Shown: in pieces, positions 31,066-45,500 of the stretch
Position numbering within the stretch: position 1 is the first letter of the stretch
Layout of the letters: each line of letters opens with the position of its first letter
From: Patiria miniata
Taxonomy: Eukaryota > Echinodermata > Asteroidea > Valvatida > Asterinidae
Assembly: GCF_015706575.1 (NCBI RefSeq)
Contig: NW_024037053.1
Location: forward strand, 558,001-622,000
Length of the DNA stretch: 64,000 nt
Direction: 5' to 3'
Program-made: the position numbers and the translations under genes
Notes under the pieces: model-generated
What the model was told of the DNA's origin: nothing
Seen by the model: the letters and a program-made list of their open reading frames with translations, nothing else
The model's database searches: none

Positions 31066-32095
31066 CACCAAACTCGTTTGGGGGGCAACAACTCCAGAAA
31101 TACAAGATGTTTTCAATTGAATTTTCGACTAGTGATTTGTCATCATGTTTAACATTACGAGATTTAATTTCATAAGAAACCGTCAAACAATGAAGCAATA
31201 TTGACCGTAACAATTCTGTGTTTTAAGCGCGACAAATGCAATCCGAATGAAAATCAATGTGTATTTTTCGCGTGTAACACACTACATTGTTACGATCATA
31301 TTATTTTTTATCGTTGTACTGTTTCTCATGATATTCAATACCCCCTCTGTTACACATCGTGGAAATTAATTGCACGAAATTTCAGTTTAATACATCTCGT
31401 ATTTTTTTAGTTATTGATCGGAAACCGAGTTGTTATTTTTGTTCAATAGTCAGCATCCACACCAATGTTCTTTGATTTAATAGAGGGCGCGCCACATAAA
31501 TAGTGGTCCGTCGATAATTATCCACCACCAAACTCGTTTGGGGGGCAACAACTCCAGATATACAAGATGTTTTAAATTGAATTTTCGTCTAGTGATTTGT
31601 CATCATGTTTAACATTACGATATTTAATTTCAGAAGAAACCGTCAAACAAGGGAGCAATATTGACCGTAACAATAAAGTATTTTAAGCACAACAAATGCA
31701 ATCCGAATGAAAATCAATGTGTATTTTTCGCGTGTAAAACACCACATTGTTACGATCATATTATTTTTATCGTTGGATTGTTTCTCATGATATTCAATAC
31801 CCCTCTGTTACACATCGTGGAAATTAATTGCACGAAATTTCAGTTTAATATATCTTGTATTTTTTGAGTTATTGATCGGAAACTGAGTTGTTATTTTTGT
31901 TCAATAGTGCAGCATCCGCACCAATATTCTTACAATAGAGGGCGCGCCACATAATAATTATCCACCACCAAACTCGTTTGAGAGACAACAACTCCAGAAA
32001 TACGAAATGTTTTAAAATTGAATTTTCGTCTAGTGATTTGTCATCATGTTTAACATTACGAGATTTAATTTCATACAAAAAATCAACCATTCAGT
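31066..32095 (+). repeat. Tandem repeat, ~450 bp unit, 2.3 copies
   Basis: Units start with CACCAAACTCGTTTG at 31066, 31526 and 31966 (spacing 460 and 440), followed by CAACAACTCCAGA, TAGTGATTTGTCATCATGTT and, in the two full units, GCAATCCGAATGAAAATCAA and GAGGGCGCGCCACATAA. The third unit breaks off near 32095. A short frame (about 68 codons) is kept in both full copies, most simply because the copies are similar. Confidence 0.88.
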
Positions 32096-32259
32096 CAAGA
32101 TCTGGGCAAATTAATGATGATAACCGATTTGTTATTTTAAGGAATAATTGCATTAAATTCATTCTTTCATGGTTCCTGTCAATTTTCGAGATTCTTGTGT
32201 CAATATCATGGCGAGATATTGGAGGAAATTTAATTTCAATGCAATGCGTTTATCTTACG

Positions 32260-32795
32260 GCGTGGGGGTCGGGGCCCGCTTAAGGGGCCCGAAAAAAATT
32301 TGATTCTAGATGTTCTGTGGTGTGATCTGAAGCATTTCTTACGACTTTCCTCCAAGCTTTAACTAATATTTTCTTAGCAAAAGATAATTATTTGAACATC
32401 GTTTTCGAGGTTGGAGTCATTGAATCAGCTATCGGCATTCTGAGCTATAGGCGTGGGGTTCGGGGCCTGCTTAAGGGCCCCGGAAAAATTGGATTCTCGA
32501 TGCTCTGTGGTGTGATCTGAGGCAATTTCTTACCACTTTAACCAATAATTATCTTAGCACAAAAGATGATAATTTAAACACAATTTTCGAGGTTTTCTCA
32601 GCTAAAGGCCTAAGAAAATTTTTGAACATTGTTTTCGAGGTTGGAGTCATTGAATCAGCTACCAGAATTCTGAGCTTTAGGCGTGGGGTTCGGGGCCCAC
32701 TTAAGGGCCCCGAACAATTTTGGATTCTAAATGCTCTGTGGTGCTATCTGAGGCAATTTCTGACCACTTTAACCAATATTTTCTAAGCAAAAGAT
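32260..32795 (+). repeat. Tandem repeat, ~190-230 bp unit, 3 copies
   Basis: Units begin GCGTGGGG(G/T)TCGGGGCC at about 32260, 32451 and 32681, each followed by CTTAAGG, GATTCTA/CGATG, TCTGTGGTGTGATCTGA and CGAGGTTGGAGTCATTGAAT (units 1-2). The second unit has an extra ~40 bases that partly repeat GTTTTCGAGG. Confidence 0.85.
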
Positions 32796-32844
32796 ACATT
32801 GTAGTACATAATAGGGCCCTGTAAATGAGACACGAGCTCAAAAA

Positions 32845-33062
32845 TCGGGGGGGGGGGGGGACATTTGATATTGTGTCCCCCACTCTTCAAAAAGTGGGGG
32901 GGGGAACATGTCCCCTGTCCCCCCCCCCCCGGATTGACGCCCATGGCGTCATGTAGATCAATGATAATTTTTTTAGAAACTCAAAATCTCGGTGGGGGGC
33001 GACAAGGTTTCATGGGGGCGGTCGGCCCCCCACCCACCCCCCCCCCCCCCCCCCCCCGCCCC
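32845..33062. repeat. Cluster of poly-G/poly-C tracts
   Basis: Runs of 9-18 G or C at about 32848, 32897, 32920 and 33040, with GTCCCCCACTC / AGTGGGGG pairs that can fold back. Probably the remains of a poly-G-containing MITE like those at 52389 and 57983. Long homopolymers here are also error-prone in sequencing. Confidence 0.6.
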
Positions 33063-34666
33063 CGGTGGCTAGGCCACTGCTACAGAAAGAACACATACTT
33101 TTTTGTGATCCGTGGACAGAACTTTAAGACGGACTGATCGACGTAGATGCAGTATCTTGGAATCACATAACCGGCTATATTTATTGTGTAAAGTTGCCAG
33201 ATCGAGGCTCTGCATGCCCATGACGGAAGTGTGAAAAGAGCGAATAAAGAGGGCGAAGATTAGTGGCTAAATATAGGGAACTTCTCATCAGGTTTCGTGG
33301 GGGTAATCATACGTTTGGCGTGGTCAATGTTAATTCAATTAATAAAAGCCCGACTTTCCTCACTGAACAGCTCATCCTTAACCTTTGAACTTTCGACCCT
33401 CAAACCAATACCAAGCTTATATCCTAAAAGGTTTAGACCTGTAATAGACCCACAATTCCCAACGCGGGCCAAATCATAATTTGTATGCCCTCAAATTCTT
33501 TGCTATAGGAGCATTTTGTGTGCCATGAACTTGATGAAGGTTTGTAAAACAAAATAAATGGGTGGAAGCCGTGCACAGAAGTGTGAGCTCGTATTTCTGT
33601 GAAATTCCCATGAAATTGGGCCCTAAAATTGCTCTATTTTGCAATGGAGCGCAAGCATCATTGGTTTTCAAAATGGCGATGGGCCACAGGACTACTTTTC
33701 GGGGTGATCATCTTTCGATGGAATTCTCTCCCATAAGTCGTTGAATAATTGAACAAAAATTGAACAGAAAATGAAAGATTATCGGAATAAGCATTAATTT
33801 GATGGTTGTCTCAAACACCTTGGAGAGTTGTGAGTATTTTTAATAATTTTCGAAAGTACGCGTAATTATCACGGAGGTCTATGGGAGTCGATTTGCAGGT
33901 CTGCTCCCTTAACAGGTTTTAATAGTCTGGTCTACAAACCACAATATCCCCTGACGTGTCTATAGATCTTAGGTCAGGGAGCCGTCACGATCAAAAATAA
34001 CATGACAATTAACAATTACAAAATCGTACACACAAAACCTCGGATGCAAATCCTTTTATACTGCTTTATTAGCGTATTCCTGTGCAATGTATGCATTTTA
34101 ACAAACTACAAAACCTTTGGATAAAATTAAATTTTGAGAACTGCATAATCATTATACCAGTTTAACGCATTTCATAGCGAATCCAGAGTCAAGGAAAGAA
34201 ACGCAATTAAAGACATCGAAATTTAACCCCAATGTATAAAAAACACAAGTAAACACCATTAGTAAATTGAGCATAGTTTCACGAGTCCCACTTAAAACTT
34301 TTTTGTCCATTAAGTTTTTAATTTGGATAATAGTATACAATACAATTACGAAGCTTATATCTTATCGAACAAAACGCACTTGGTTTTTCGATAGAAAGAA
34401 AAAAAATGAAGCTTTATGCCATAATTATGTACATGTACATGTCATAAACAAAGCGTAATATTAATCAGCAAAAATATCCCATCAAAACGGAATGAATGCT
34501 GCTGGTCCTTTACAATACTGTCCTCCAACTTATCACAAATTCAGATAAACCCACATCAGGTTTCATAAAATGTACAATTCAGTCGTTGAAATTCACCCTG
34601 TAATGCAATGAGACGTTTCAATCATGGTAGTTTTAAATCAAAATCCGCTTGAATTCTTCTTGCGGC
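33063..34666. other. No gene seen
   Basis: AT-rich intergenic DNA with only short frames (about 60-65 codons) lacking domains or splice context. Confidence 0.35.
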
Positions 34667-34768
34667 AAATTGTTGACTGTTGTGATGTGGGATATGACGT
34701 TTTAAACATCCGAGGAGCGCCGAGGGTGTTGAAAACGCCATATTCAACATCACAGCAGTCAACAATTG
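34667..34768. mobile_element. Hairpin MITE, CAATTGTTGACTG ends
   Basis: About 45-base arms, AATTGTTGACTGTTGTGATG... and ...CATCACAGCAGTCAACAATT, meet around GAGGAGCGCCGAGG. Non-coding. Confidence 0.75.
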
Positions 34769-34983
34769 TTGATACCTCTGTCTTGGATTCTTTGGATTTT
34801 GATATAAAAATTACGTAAACAAACAGCAGTAAACACAAAAATCAAGACAAAAACTCACATGCATGTCGCGTGCTCGAAACAGCTGATCGTCTGCTAGTTC
34901 GCTGCTCCCACTCACGTGTGAAACATGGTGAAAATAGCGTGGGCACCAACGATACAAGCGTTTCACAACGTACGGGTACGTAC

Positions 34984-35047
34984 AAAGTCATGGCACACTC
35001 CCTGTGGTGGGATATCGCGCACGTGATGGGAAGTGTGCCATGACTTT
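34984..35047. repeat. Short hairpin, AAAGTCATGGCACACT arms
   Basis: AAAGTCATGGCACACTCCC pairs with GGGAAGTGTGCCATGACTTT (one bulge) around ~25 bases including CGCGCACGTG. Likely a small MITE. Confidence 0.7.
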
Positions 35048-35800
35048 TTTTTTATAAACTTAACACGTGATCGATCTAGGCCAATGAAAATACAGTATTC
35101 AAGACAGAGGTATAACAATGCTATTCGACTAAACGGTGTAGATCTCAAAACTGTCGTTATACTGTCAAACAAACCCCCAAACAATCGTCTTGAAATCCTC
35201 TAAAACTACAATATTTCACCATTGCTGACAGCAATCACTCATCTGAAAGACGTCTAGTGGTTGCGAGTTAGCCCAATCAAAGACATACACTTTGAGGGAT
35301 TCTATGATAATACTTAAAGCTTTTAGTATAAAAAAATGAGTTATCAAATTTAGCTTTTCAAAGCAATAGGCCTACTTACAAACATTTCCAAAACCATTAC
35401 GCCTTTCCGGTGCATGAAAATAAAACAAAAATTACTTCACACATTATTACAGAAAATAAAGCATAGAATCTTGTTAATTTTAGGTGCACGTGTTCTTACC
35501 TCATCAACTTTTGAAGTATTTTAATAACATTAATCAATGCAAAGGTACTTAGTTTACTATATTTTATAATTAAGGTGCAACCTTCAGCAATTAGCAAAAA
35601 CGTACGGATCTGAATTTCTTACACAAAGGAAAACGCAAAAATATGAAGAGATAAAATTTGATGCATAGTTTCCTTGACTTAAGTAAAGATACTGTGGATT
35701 ATTATTCTAACCAGTTTCGGGAAGACACTATGCCTAATTATCTTCTAATGAATATGCACCACACATTCATTATAGGCACAATCAGTTAACCGTATACAAT

Positions 35801-35876
35801 ACACCCAGGATGGCTATGCATATTGGACAGGTCTATATAATAGACTGTTTCCACAGTGGCCATCCTCAGGTGTGTG
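35801..35876. repeat. Short inverted repeat, ACACCCAGGATGGC
   Basis: ACACCCAGGATGGC at the left pairs with GCCATCCTCAGGTGTGT at the right with single mismatches; 76 bp overall. Confidence 0.55.
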
Positions 35877-35983
35877 ATTTTGTTCAACAGGGACGCGCAT
35901 TATAGAAGACCTCTTGTGCATTAATTGTTGATGAATTACCATAACAAAGCACGCCACCAAGGTGGCTGTTAAATGCAATCCCT

Positions 35984-36166
35984 CTATAGGCACACCTTAG
36001 TTACAAAATGGCGGCACTATTGTAACATCACAATTAGACAATGGGTATCCATGCCTGGTATGTCCCCTTGATACCAATGGGTATCCAGGGTATGTACCCC
36101 GGATACCAGTGTCTAAGTGTGATGTCACAACAATGCCGCTATTTTGTAACTAAGGTGTGCCTGTAG
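35984..36166. mobile_element. MITE with CTATAGGCACACCTTAG ends
   Basis: 183 bp. Left arm CTATAGGCACACCTTAGTTA followed by CAAAATGGCGGCA pairs with the right arm TGCCGCTATTTTG followed by TAACTAAGGTGTGCCTGTAG. Inner GGTATCC/GGATACC blocks extend the symmetry. It lies about 360 bases beyond the 3' end of the fascin coding region. Confidence 0.8.
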
Positions 36167-36529
36167 ACCAACATTTTGGTCCCAGTCATGGAAAAAATAA
36201 AATTGAAGCCATTAATTCACATTTTTATCTTGACATTTCATAACATTTCATAACATGAAATATGATTCAAATATACAAAAGAAAGAAACCTTATAAGCTG
36301 AACATGCAGATACTGTCGCCAGTGGTTGGCCAATGGAATGTGACCTCAAGGCCAGAATAATCACAACACAATACGATTGTGGCCTGCAAAAGCTAGAGAA
36401 AAAAAGACTGGCCCCTTTATTGGCCCATAAACATCTCTATAGCGGCATTACTATTAAAGGGTTCAATGTAGTCATCTGTACACATCTGTGGCCGTAAAAA
36501 AAACTAATTAGTCAACTGAAAAAAAATCT

Positions 36530-39500
36530 TTAGAACTCCCATAGAGTGCTCTTTTTCATCTCCGTGCCTGTTGCTCTCATCTCACCGTGTTGTTTTCCCT
36601 CCAATAGTTTCCCGTTGGAAGCACGGATCAGGCAATGGGACCTCTTCATGAACTCCAAGGTGAACTTCTCCGGTGAGCCCTCGCTCAACGTGTAGTTGCC
36701 TTCGCCGTCCACAGTCCATGCTGTGTTGGGATCGCGGCCTGGATCGAAATACACGGTGGAAATCAAAACTTTGGTATACAGGGTGGTCCAAAAAACGTGT
36801 ATACTTTTTTTCAGATATTGATTTCTTGGAATTGGGGAGACATGTTTTAAAATTGTTTCAAGATATTCCTAAACTACAGCATTTTTGCGGTATATGGTGA
36901 AAAACCAGTTTGTGACACCCAAGTCTTTGAGATATGGTCAACACAATAGCACTGCACATACAAAGAACTGCATTACATGCAATTGAGTAAATGGCCGCCA
37001 TTTCTTAACTTGAGCTTTAATTTCAATACACGAGTTTATACGACCGGACTCACCTCTAAAGATATAAGTACCGTCGTTCTCGTACGACACCTGAATGACC
37101 TCATTGTCCACCGTCGTCCGGTTGCACTCGAAGTTCTTCCGCAGCCCGATGAAGCCGTGCTCCCCCTTCAGCACCAGGTTGGGCCGGTTGCTCAGCTTGA
37201 AGCGGAAGGTCTCGGGCTTGCCGATCTCGCTGCCCGAGGCCACCAGTGGCCCGCTGCTCTTGATGCCCACGAACTTGCCGTTGGCCTTGGCGCGCAGGGC
37301 GAGAGTGCCGGCCTCAAGCCCTTCATAGACCAGCTCGAAAATGCAGGCCTTATCCCTGGAAGTGAATTGTAAATCAAATTAGTAGGCCTAATAATAAGCT
37401 AACGATGATAGGTAAGATTCGGGGTTGAAGTTAGAGTTGTTGAAAATTACCTGTTCAAGGACTTCTTTATCTTTAGGATGAATTCAGGTTTATTTTGATG
37501 AGGACGAGTTTCAAAAAGGCAATAAATAGGCATGAAAACACAGTCGAGAGGGGCTCCAAAATTAGAGGAATAAAAGTAGGGGCACCTGGGGCACTGACTT
37601 TGATAATGACTGAAATTTCATCCTTTGTACAAAGAAATCAATACATCTTTTTTTTCTGGCAGGTATGCGCAGTAAAGTGAACGCAACCCACATGGGCCCT
37701 AGGCCTATTGGCGACAGATGTAAACAATTTGCACAGAAAACTGTTTTATAAAAATCCATAAGAGGTTATAAATTGTCGTCATGAAGTATGCTTGTAACTT
37801 AGTCATGAATGAACTAGTCATATTTTTATTTCCTTTTCATAGAGGGCGCTATTCAAACTGGCCATTAATGTAACTACCACAAATAATGTTATTTAGGCGC
37901 GACAGGTATCCATCGACAGATTCTTATCACACCAAGTTGATCATGTAACTCGTATTGTGAACCCCCAAGAAATGGGGTTAATAATTCAGACCATATCATA
38001 TGATGTGTCGAGGAGGCTTTCTATAGGTTGCAGATACACCAATAAAACTGATTAAAATCACCTTTCTAATAAATACTTTTTTTAATTCTCAGTTGCGTGA
38101 TTCGGTCAAGTAATAATGGGCTCCAATAGGTAACGGACACAAAAACGGTCATGTCAACAAACTTCTCCCAGGTTATCCATTTTACTTACTTAGATTTGCC
38201 GTTGTTGAGAATGTCTTGTTTGCCAGCCTCCATAGACCAGTAGTTACCGTTGCTGCTACGTACGGCCCACTCATTGGTCTTGCCCGGGGCACATTCCAGT
38301 TGAAAGGTCTCCGTGTCTGTCTCTTCGTGCTGATTGGCTGAAACGTGGATATCTGTCGATGGGAAAATAATTGTGTCAGACATTAGAATTATCCAGAACA
38401 TGAATGTGCTGAACAATGTCACGTGCTTTGGTCATAACGTCAGTTACGGTTATATTCTTCCAATGTTTGGACGTGTGTACAAGTACATAGGGCTAGTTGA
38501 AGTATTCAGTCGTTAATTAAAAACACAATTTTCCTTGAACCATGGAGGAAGGAATTCATGCTTGAACTAATTGTCCAATTGATAACTTGACCACAGTGTC
38601 ATTTTCAACAGTGCAGTTTTTGCAGCGCACAGTCGAACAGTGAATTGAGTACCGGTATATTACAATATTGCTCTTATTAAAGAGGTTGTTTTGGGGGCGT
38701 GGCAACATCGTTATTTTTCATCAGTTATTTAATCTTTGAAGCAGTAGAAGTACAAGATAACCCAATTCAGAAACTTTAACCTGCTCGTTTGTAGGCATTA
38801 ACCAGGCCTCCTATGCAAACATACATTCTGTGCAAAGTTGTCCTTTCAGTCAAAATTAATCAAGTGACTATGTTTAACGGTTGAGTGCTCCCTTCCTATA
38901 TCAGTAAAGCAGGACTGACTGGCTGTGACTGTTTATGTCACTTGATACAGCTATGCTTTGACTGTAGGTGATTGATTACACAGCTGTGCCAACGTGAGTG
39001 CCTGCTTTTGTCTGTTGACTGAATTTGCCTAGTCATAGAGCTTGCTTGAAATATGATTTCACTGTTGGTGACTAGCCTGTGTAAAAGGCATGGCAGGGGA
39101 AGTGCATGGATTTTTTTTTACTGTCTGTGACTGTTCAAACAGAAGGTGAGTTAATGAGGAATTCAATGTATAATTTATATATTTACAATACATTGTGAAC
39201 AGACACTTAACAAAAATAAGCAGTGGAGTTTGCATGGTAAAATCGCTAATCGCCTTCTGCAGTGTGGATTACATGGAATCTTGTTAAATTTGGCATGGTT
39301 TGTAAATTAATTTTAACAAAGGTGTATATGCAAAACCGAAACTTAATCATGCTGGCTGCAAATTTAACAACTAGGCGATACGAAACTATCATGTGTAGGC
39401 TGGGCAATGTTTCATTTTCTACTGTACAGAAGTAGTTAATGTAATCGCAAACCCTATTAGTCTCAGCTGTTTGGAAACCCCGCATCGAGCCCACAATGCC

Positions 39501-42500
39501 CACATTGTCACTTCGTCTGACACCCTATAACTGTCACGTTGTCTTGATGTCACCTTGACGCCATTCCACCCCCAGCATCATTACCGGTTTCTTCGCCCCG
39601 AATGATTGGCTTTATCGCCCAGGGAAGTTCCCCACAGAAGTGCTGCATATAAAATTTTGACGGTGTTTGCATGTTGCTTTCTCCCTTCTCTTGTTTACGA
39701 AATTTTAATCCTTGAATAAGTGCAATATTTTCGATACTTCTTGATCAACGTCAAAATTGGAATGAGAGTCAGTAAATATAATTAACTAGACTTGAGCTTT
39801 GCTGCTAATATGAGCGTCAGTTTAATTAGTTTTCGATAAAACTCAACCTGAAATCTCCAAAACCTCGATCGAAGGAACAATGACTTTCCAAGGGAAAAGG
39901 TGCCAATTTATATGATCTTGAATGCGAATTTCCTACTATGACTTTAAGAGAAGGGAGGAATCTAGTTTATGATCATGTTCCCTGTGATATAATTAATCCT
40001 TGTTTTAAGTCCCATGTTCACATAAAAACCCTTTCATTCTTGCAATCTTTTGTCCTTTTTAAAGGTAACTTACTTCAGCAAGCACGCCAGCTGATATTCG
40101 TATATGTGGAAATGCAACTTTCAATTCTGATGAAAAACGCGTGTTAAAAGTAAACAATATTTCCCCACTCCCTGTCTGAGTCTCTTTTGAGTTTTTATGA
40201 AAAAAAAAACCCTTTGGAAACATAACAAGAATGGTCCTTGAAAATGTATTGACAACATTCTCCACGTAGTTTACAATTCACACAACTTGTTTGTGGACAA
40301 TACCCTCTCTGTCTGCACAAGTATTATTTTTTAGTGAACCGCAAATTTAACGGCACTTCGGTTACAGGAAGCCTTGGATGTGGACTATGTCTCTTGAGGT
40401 TTTCTCCATTTCTAGTTTTTCTACTCCCCCCCCCCCCCAGAGTGGAGGTGTGCGTGAATATGAATTCAGCTCAAGTTCCTAACAATACGGCAAAGTTATA
40501 CTGTTGAAGGGGTGGGTCAGGCCACTCAATTTCTAGAGCATTTGCATGAAGGTGCAAAGCTAGTTGCAACTTAGTCAAGAATAGCCATGTACCTTTATTC
40601 TAATCAAAGCAAAACAGAAAGACACAATTTTCAGTGATAAAAGTGATCACAACTTTCTAAACTCGTGAATTAAAACTATTTCTGATGCTTTAACCTGTCA
40701 TTCTTGCATATTGTTCTCATGGAATTCCTATATTCTCATGTGTCCGTGCACACTGTAACAGCACGTAACGAGGAACTATTTTAGTTCATTGTCTTGCTAA
40801 ACAGACTACACATGGACTAATCAGACCAATTATTCACAACTATTTAAAGAGTTATCACTTAACACCAAACACTTTCACTCAAATTGGTTTATCAGACTGG
40901 AATGCAAAACACAACAGCCAGTGTGCAGTAGACCACAGTAGTTCGGCAGCTGTCGAACCTATTTTCTGGCTAGGACTAGGAGATTTTTTTGACCGAGTCC
41001 ATCCGGTCGACTTCTGTTGCAAAATGGAGTGGCTGTCAACCACAATGCCCAAAGGAAAAAGATGCCTTTTTGAAACTTGCATAATTAACCCAAATGTCCT
41101 TAAAACAAAGTTAACCCGATGCGGATAAAGCAAGTTTAGTTAACCATAGTGCAAGGAGCAGTGTACGGTTAAACATGCTGGTCTTTTAAACCACTGGTCT
41201 TTTCAAACCCTAATCAACTTTGAAGAATGTTAATTCTGTTGGATATCGCAAAGTATTTCCTATGTTGCAATAATTTACATAAAGGATTGTCACTTCTCCA
41301 GGTTTGACCATAAAAGAGCTATACTGTAGACCTTCGATAATGCAATCTGCAGTCATGACGTCACGGTTGCAAAGGGCGAGATCCACAATCCAGTTTGTCA
41401 ACTAAAGATAAGATAAGTCGCAGTTTACAAAACATGCTGATACAAAATGCACATAATGAAAAAATGTGGGTACAAAATTTATGAAGTAGCATGCATGTGT
41501 ATTTGATCTGCGTATCGTGTGTGGTTCTTGAACCGCTGCCATAATGAAATTTGGACTTCTACTAAAGCTTTTACTGTATAGGACTCTCTAACCCTCACAC
41601 GTGACCTGTTCCCTAACGCATGCGCAATACAAAATGAGTCCGTATTATCATAGAATCCTAATTTTACACTTCACCTGTTTTTAAACGTTTTTCAACAATG
41701 TTCTGATGTTCGTCAGAGGCCCTTTTTATAACTATTATCAAATTCGTAAAAGGCCTCGTGTGTACCATCTTCGTGTCGAATGGGTTTGAATGTTTGTAAT
41801 GAAGCCCAAGTTTTGCCAGACTTTTGTGGTGGCTTGAAAACCAACAACACACATTTTCAATTTCTGCGGGGCAAATTGGTAAACCGAACGTCCGGTGTCC
41901 TTGTTGTTATGATTCCCCCGTAATCTGCACCGTCCCACCCCGCCAAAAAACTGGAGGAAGAACAGGTAGAATTCCCGGCCTCCGGAACATTGCCCTGGAA
42001 TGGGAAGTTCTCATTACACCGCACCCCTATAGCCCTGGGCCAGAGCCGGATTCTAGATGGGAAACACTGCCAATGTGGTATTATTCCATACAGGAAAAAC
42101 TGATAAATGATATGAGCACACTGTTATCATGACACTCGTTACAAAATTTTCCTCATTGGCACACATCGTGATGGATATTTACTTTGTCATACTACCCACG
42201 GATATAGACATGAATACACAATTATGCCGTACATCACTGACGCGAAATTTCAATAATGAAGCCGTTGCATCTCGACCGTGACAAATTATGCACAAATATT
42301 AAACATTATACTATATTGCTTCCATAATTTTGGCCAATACATAAATTCATCATAACATGAGCATAATTGTTTACCTAAGTATTTAATGAAGCACAATGAT
42401 CACTTATAAATATTAATTTATTTGAGAAGTCGAAACGATTTTTCCGTGCATGAGTTGTTTTCCCCATAGTTCTCTTTGTACCTCACTGCCACTTGTCAGC

Positions 42501-45500
42501 CGGGCAGTGCTATTGTATAGGATTACCCCGTAACGCCAATGCATAGACTAGATTTGGCCCATTGTGCAGAGCACATGCATGAAAAGACTTCCAGTGATAT
42601 TCTGAATCAATGGAATAGAATACATGTATTCTGGGCTCTGGAACTAGCTTTACTTGGCTTGCTTTATTGGTAGTTCTTCAGGACTAGCCTGCCAAATCCA
42701 ACAGAGTCCGACGGTTACTCATATGGGTTTCCTGCTCAATCCAACACAGTCCCACACAACCAAACTTGCCAAGTTGTTGGGTACCTGAACACATAAAACG
42801 ACTGGCACGCTCAATCCAACAGAATCCAACTGATTATTTCTCAGTTGTCCGCTGGATCCAACAGAGTCCAACTTGGCGTAATTTACCATCAGTACCCAAC
42901 AGAATCCGACTCTGAATGTTTTCAATTACCTGCTGAATCCAACAGATTTCAACAGGAATATATACAAGGGTTTACTGCTCAATCTAACAGGATCCATCGG
43001 GTATGTAAAATAGTTGGATCATGTTGGATTGAGCAGGTTTAAGTTTAAAATGCATTGCCGATACAACCAAACTAATTTTACCTCCATGAACCGAGTCAGC
43101 GGACAGAAGCTTCTCATTAATTATAACAAAACGAACAATCGTTTCATTTACGTAAATTGGAAGGCCATGGGCATGAACAATCTTTAGACCATTAAGTAAA
43201 CATGTATACCTACATGGATTATTACTATACAAGAGAATAATAAATTGTACATGAACATCTGCACGATTCAAATTTCAATGAACTGATGGCAAAAACAGAC
43301 ACTTGGGGAGACATGAATAATTGATTCTCTTTTTAATTTGATAACTACCCACGGTTTTATTATTGGAAGAGTAAATTGTATTTCCAGCATATAGGAAAGC
43401 AATCACCATTTCTTTATACACCGTTTCTTTTTCCCACGTGTCTTTGCAATCATCAGTGACTAACTCTGTCTTTTCACGCGTGACAAGCATTTCATACGTT
43501 TGCATTGAAGATGAAAACCCACATCAACATTAACCTCAGCTTCTAAGAGAGTCTCCGTTCCAACATACATGAGTCAAAGCAAAGAGACTAATGTTGTGCT
43601 CAAAACATGAGATACCCCCTTAGATTCAATTCGCTGATTTAAACCTTAAAGGGTCCATGCAATGAATGTTTTCTTTGGAACATAACCTGTGCACCTTTCT
43701 CCTCCTCTTAATGTATGGAAACTATTTGACATCCCTTTTTGTCTAATTTTATTGAAAAGTGCACTTGTTTGAACAATCCAAAATGTCCATGCTTTTCCGG
43801 ACAACTGAGGGTGCTGTTGCTGTGACGTCATTTCAAGAAGACAATGTTCAGTATATCGGGGTTTTGTGTTCAAATTGTGAACCCAAAAACATCACATGGG
43901 CTATTGCATTCGTTTTGTGCAGGAAAGCATCTCGCACCAATTGGTCGTTACATGGAACATCCCATTTGAATTTAAAAAGGGATTGCTATGAAAAGAAAAA
44001 TATGAATTACGTGAAATCTACGCTTTTAACTCGAACGTAGCATCACCCTCAACCCACCTGAAGCTACAACATAGTAAACTGTAGTATGCGGTACTTCAGC
44101 ATATAAGTGGGCACAGCACTCATAGTATTTTTTGATATGTGGTGCCTGTATACATAATTTGTGTAGTATTCTGTAGTACTTAGTTCTTTATCCCAAGGCA
44201 AAGGCTAGGACGTTAGCAAAAGCTGTGATAAAGAGGATAGTACATGTACACGTGCCACAACAACAATATCCTCAGTTGAAAATGAAACTTGTTTTATGAA
44301 AACTGAAAATAATCTGTACACCATTTTTTCTCTAAAATTCAATTTCTGGAATCCCTCAATAACAATTAGTTCCACCAATGTAGGCCAACGAGACGGGGGT
44401 TATTACAATAAAGGTAATGACATTATTATGTGGACGCGCAGGGGTGAGGCGCAACATCTGCAATCTATCGTTGTTGTGGGCATGCAATCGCACAATGTAA
44501 ATCGATTTAAATCACACGTGTGCGGCCGGTTTATCCGGATATTTCATAAAGATATTTATTGCTTTGTTCTGTGTTGCCCCACATGTTTAGACAGCGTGGT
44601 GCATACGTCACATCTGCCAATGAACGAAATTCATCATGTGTGTGTTTATAGATTTGCACACACGGCCCATGTTGATCTAAATGCTTTGGCCATTAAAATA
44701 TATCGTTGCCAACGACTTCCCGGGCCTTAGTTGGATGTTTTCTTTAAAAACAAAGCGGTTGGAACTTAGTATCAGTCTATCAGATACATTGTAGCACTTG
44801 GTATTTCGTGTAAAAACTTATCAATTTTATTTCCACGCCTAACAACAGAGATATCTTTATGACTTATAAAACTAGCACACTCTAGTGAAGTAAACATCCA
44901 ACCTTGTTTCCACATTCCTTTCAAGCATTAAAGTTTGTGTCGTTAAATCCTCGCAGACATCTTTTGGTTGCTTAGCAACAGACGCCTGGTTTCCCTCATC
45001 ACGTTTACAGGATACCAATTGTTCTCAGTTTATTTGTGTAGGCATAGTTATACGTTTTCCCGGTGCATGGTGACTTTAGCCAGCTTTCCAAACCAAATAA
45101 AGCCAGAAAGACAAACATAAAGCAAAATGCTCACATCGTGTAAATATACTCATTATAGTACACAACATTTTCTTTGGCTGTAATTTTCAGAAATGGATGT
45201 ATTTGGGAGTTAGAATTCTACAGCAAATATTGTTACACTTCTGTGTTTATAAATGTTTGGTGCTCATAGTCATAGGTGCAGGAAAACCCAAGACACATTT
45301 ATGTTCTTGTAGTCTGGTTTCCTGACCCTAACGTCCGATGAAACGGAGCAGTTTATAGACGTCGGGGAATTGTCAGGTCATGAACCAGGCTAGCTGGCTT
45401 GCACCCGTTCACGGATGTGTAACCGATTGCTAACAAAATGTCGACCAAATAAATTTGGTAAATTGGGTGCAGTATTACGACCATCGTTGGAAATTGCACC

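Noticed and set aside
31201..31867. Repeated frame (MTVTI...NPNENQC) as a duplicated gene
   Set aside because: Similarity covers the whole ~450 bp unit including non-coding parts, so the frame is only a by-product of tandem duplication.
39540..39670. Alternative promoter with TATAAAA word in fascin intron 1
   Set aside because: Single TATA-like word on the strand opposite to fascin, with no following exon or initiator that I could define.
44296..44730. 144-codon frame on + in fascin intron 1 as a nested gene
   Set aside because: No domain, no repeat-free homology I can recognise, and AT-rich composition like the intron rather than like the exons of the real genes. Kept only as a low-confidence note.
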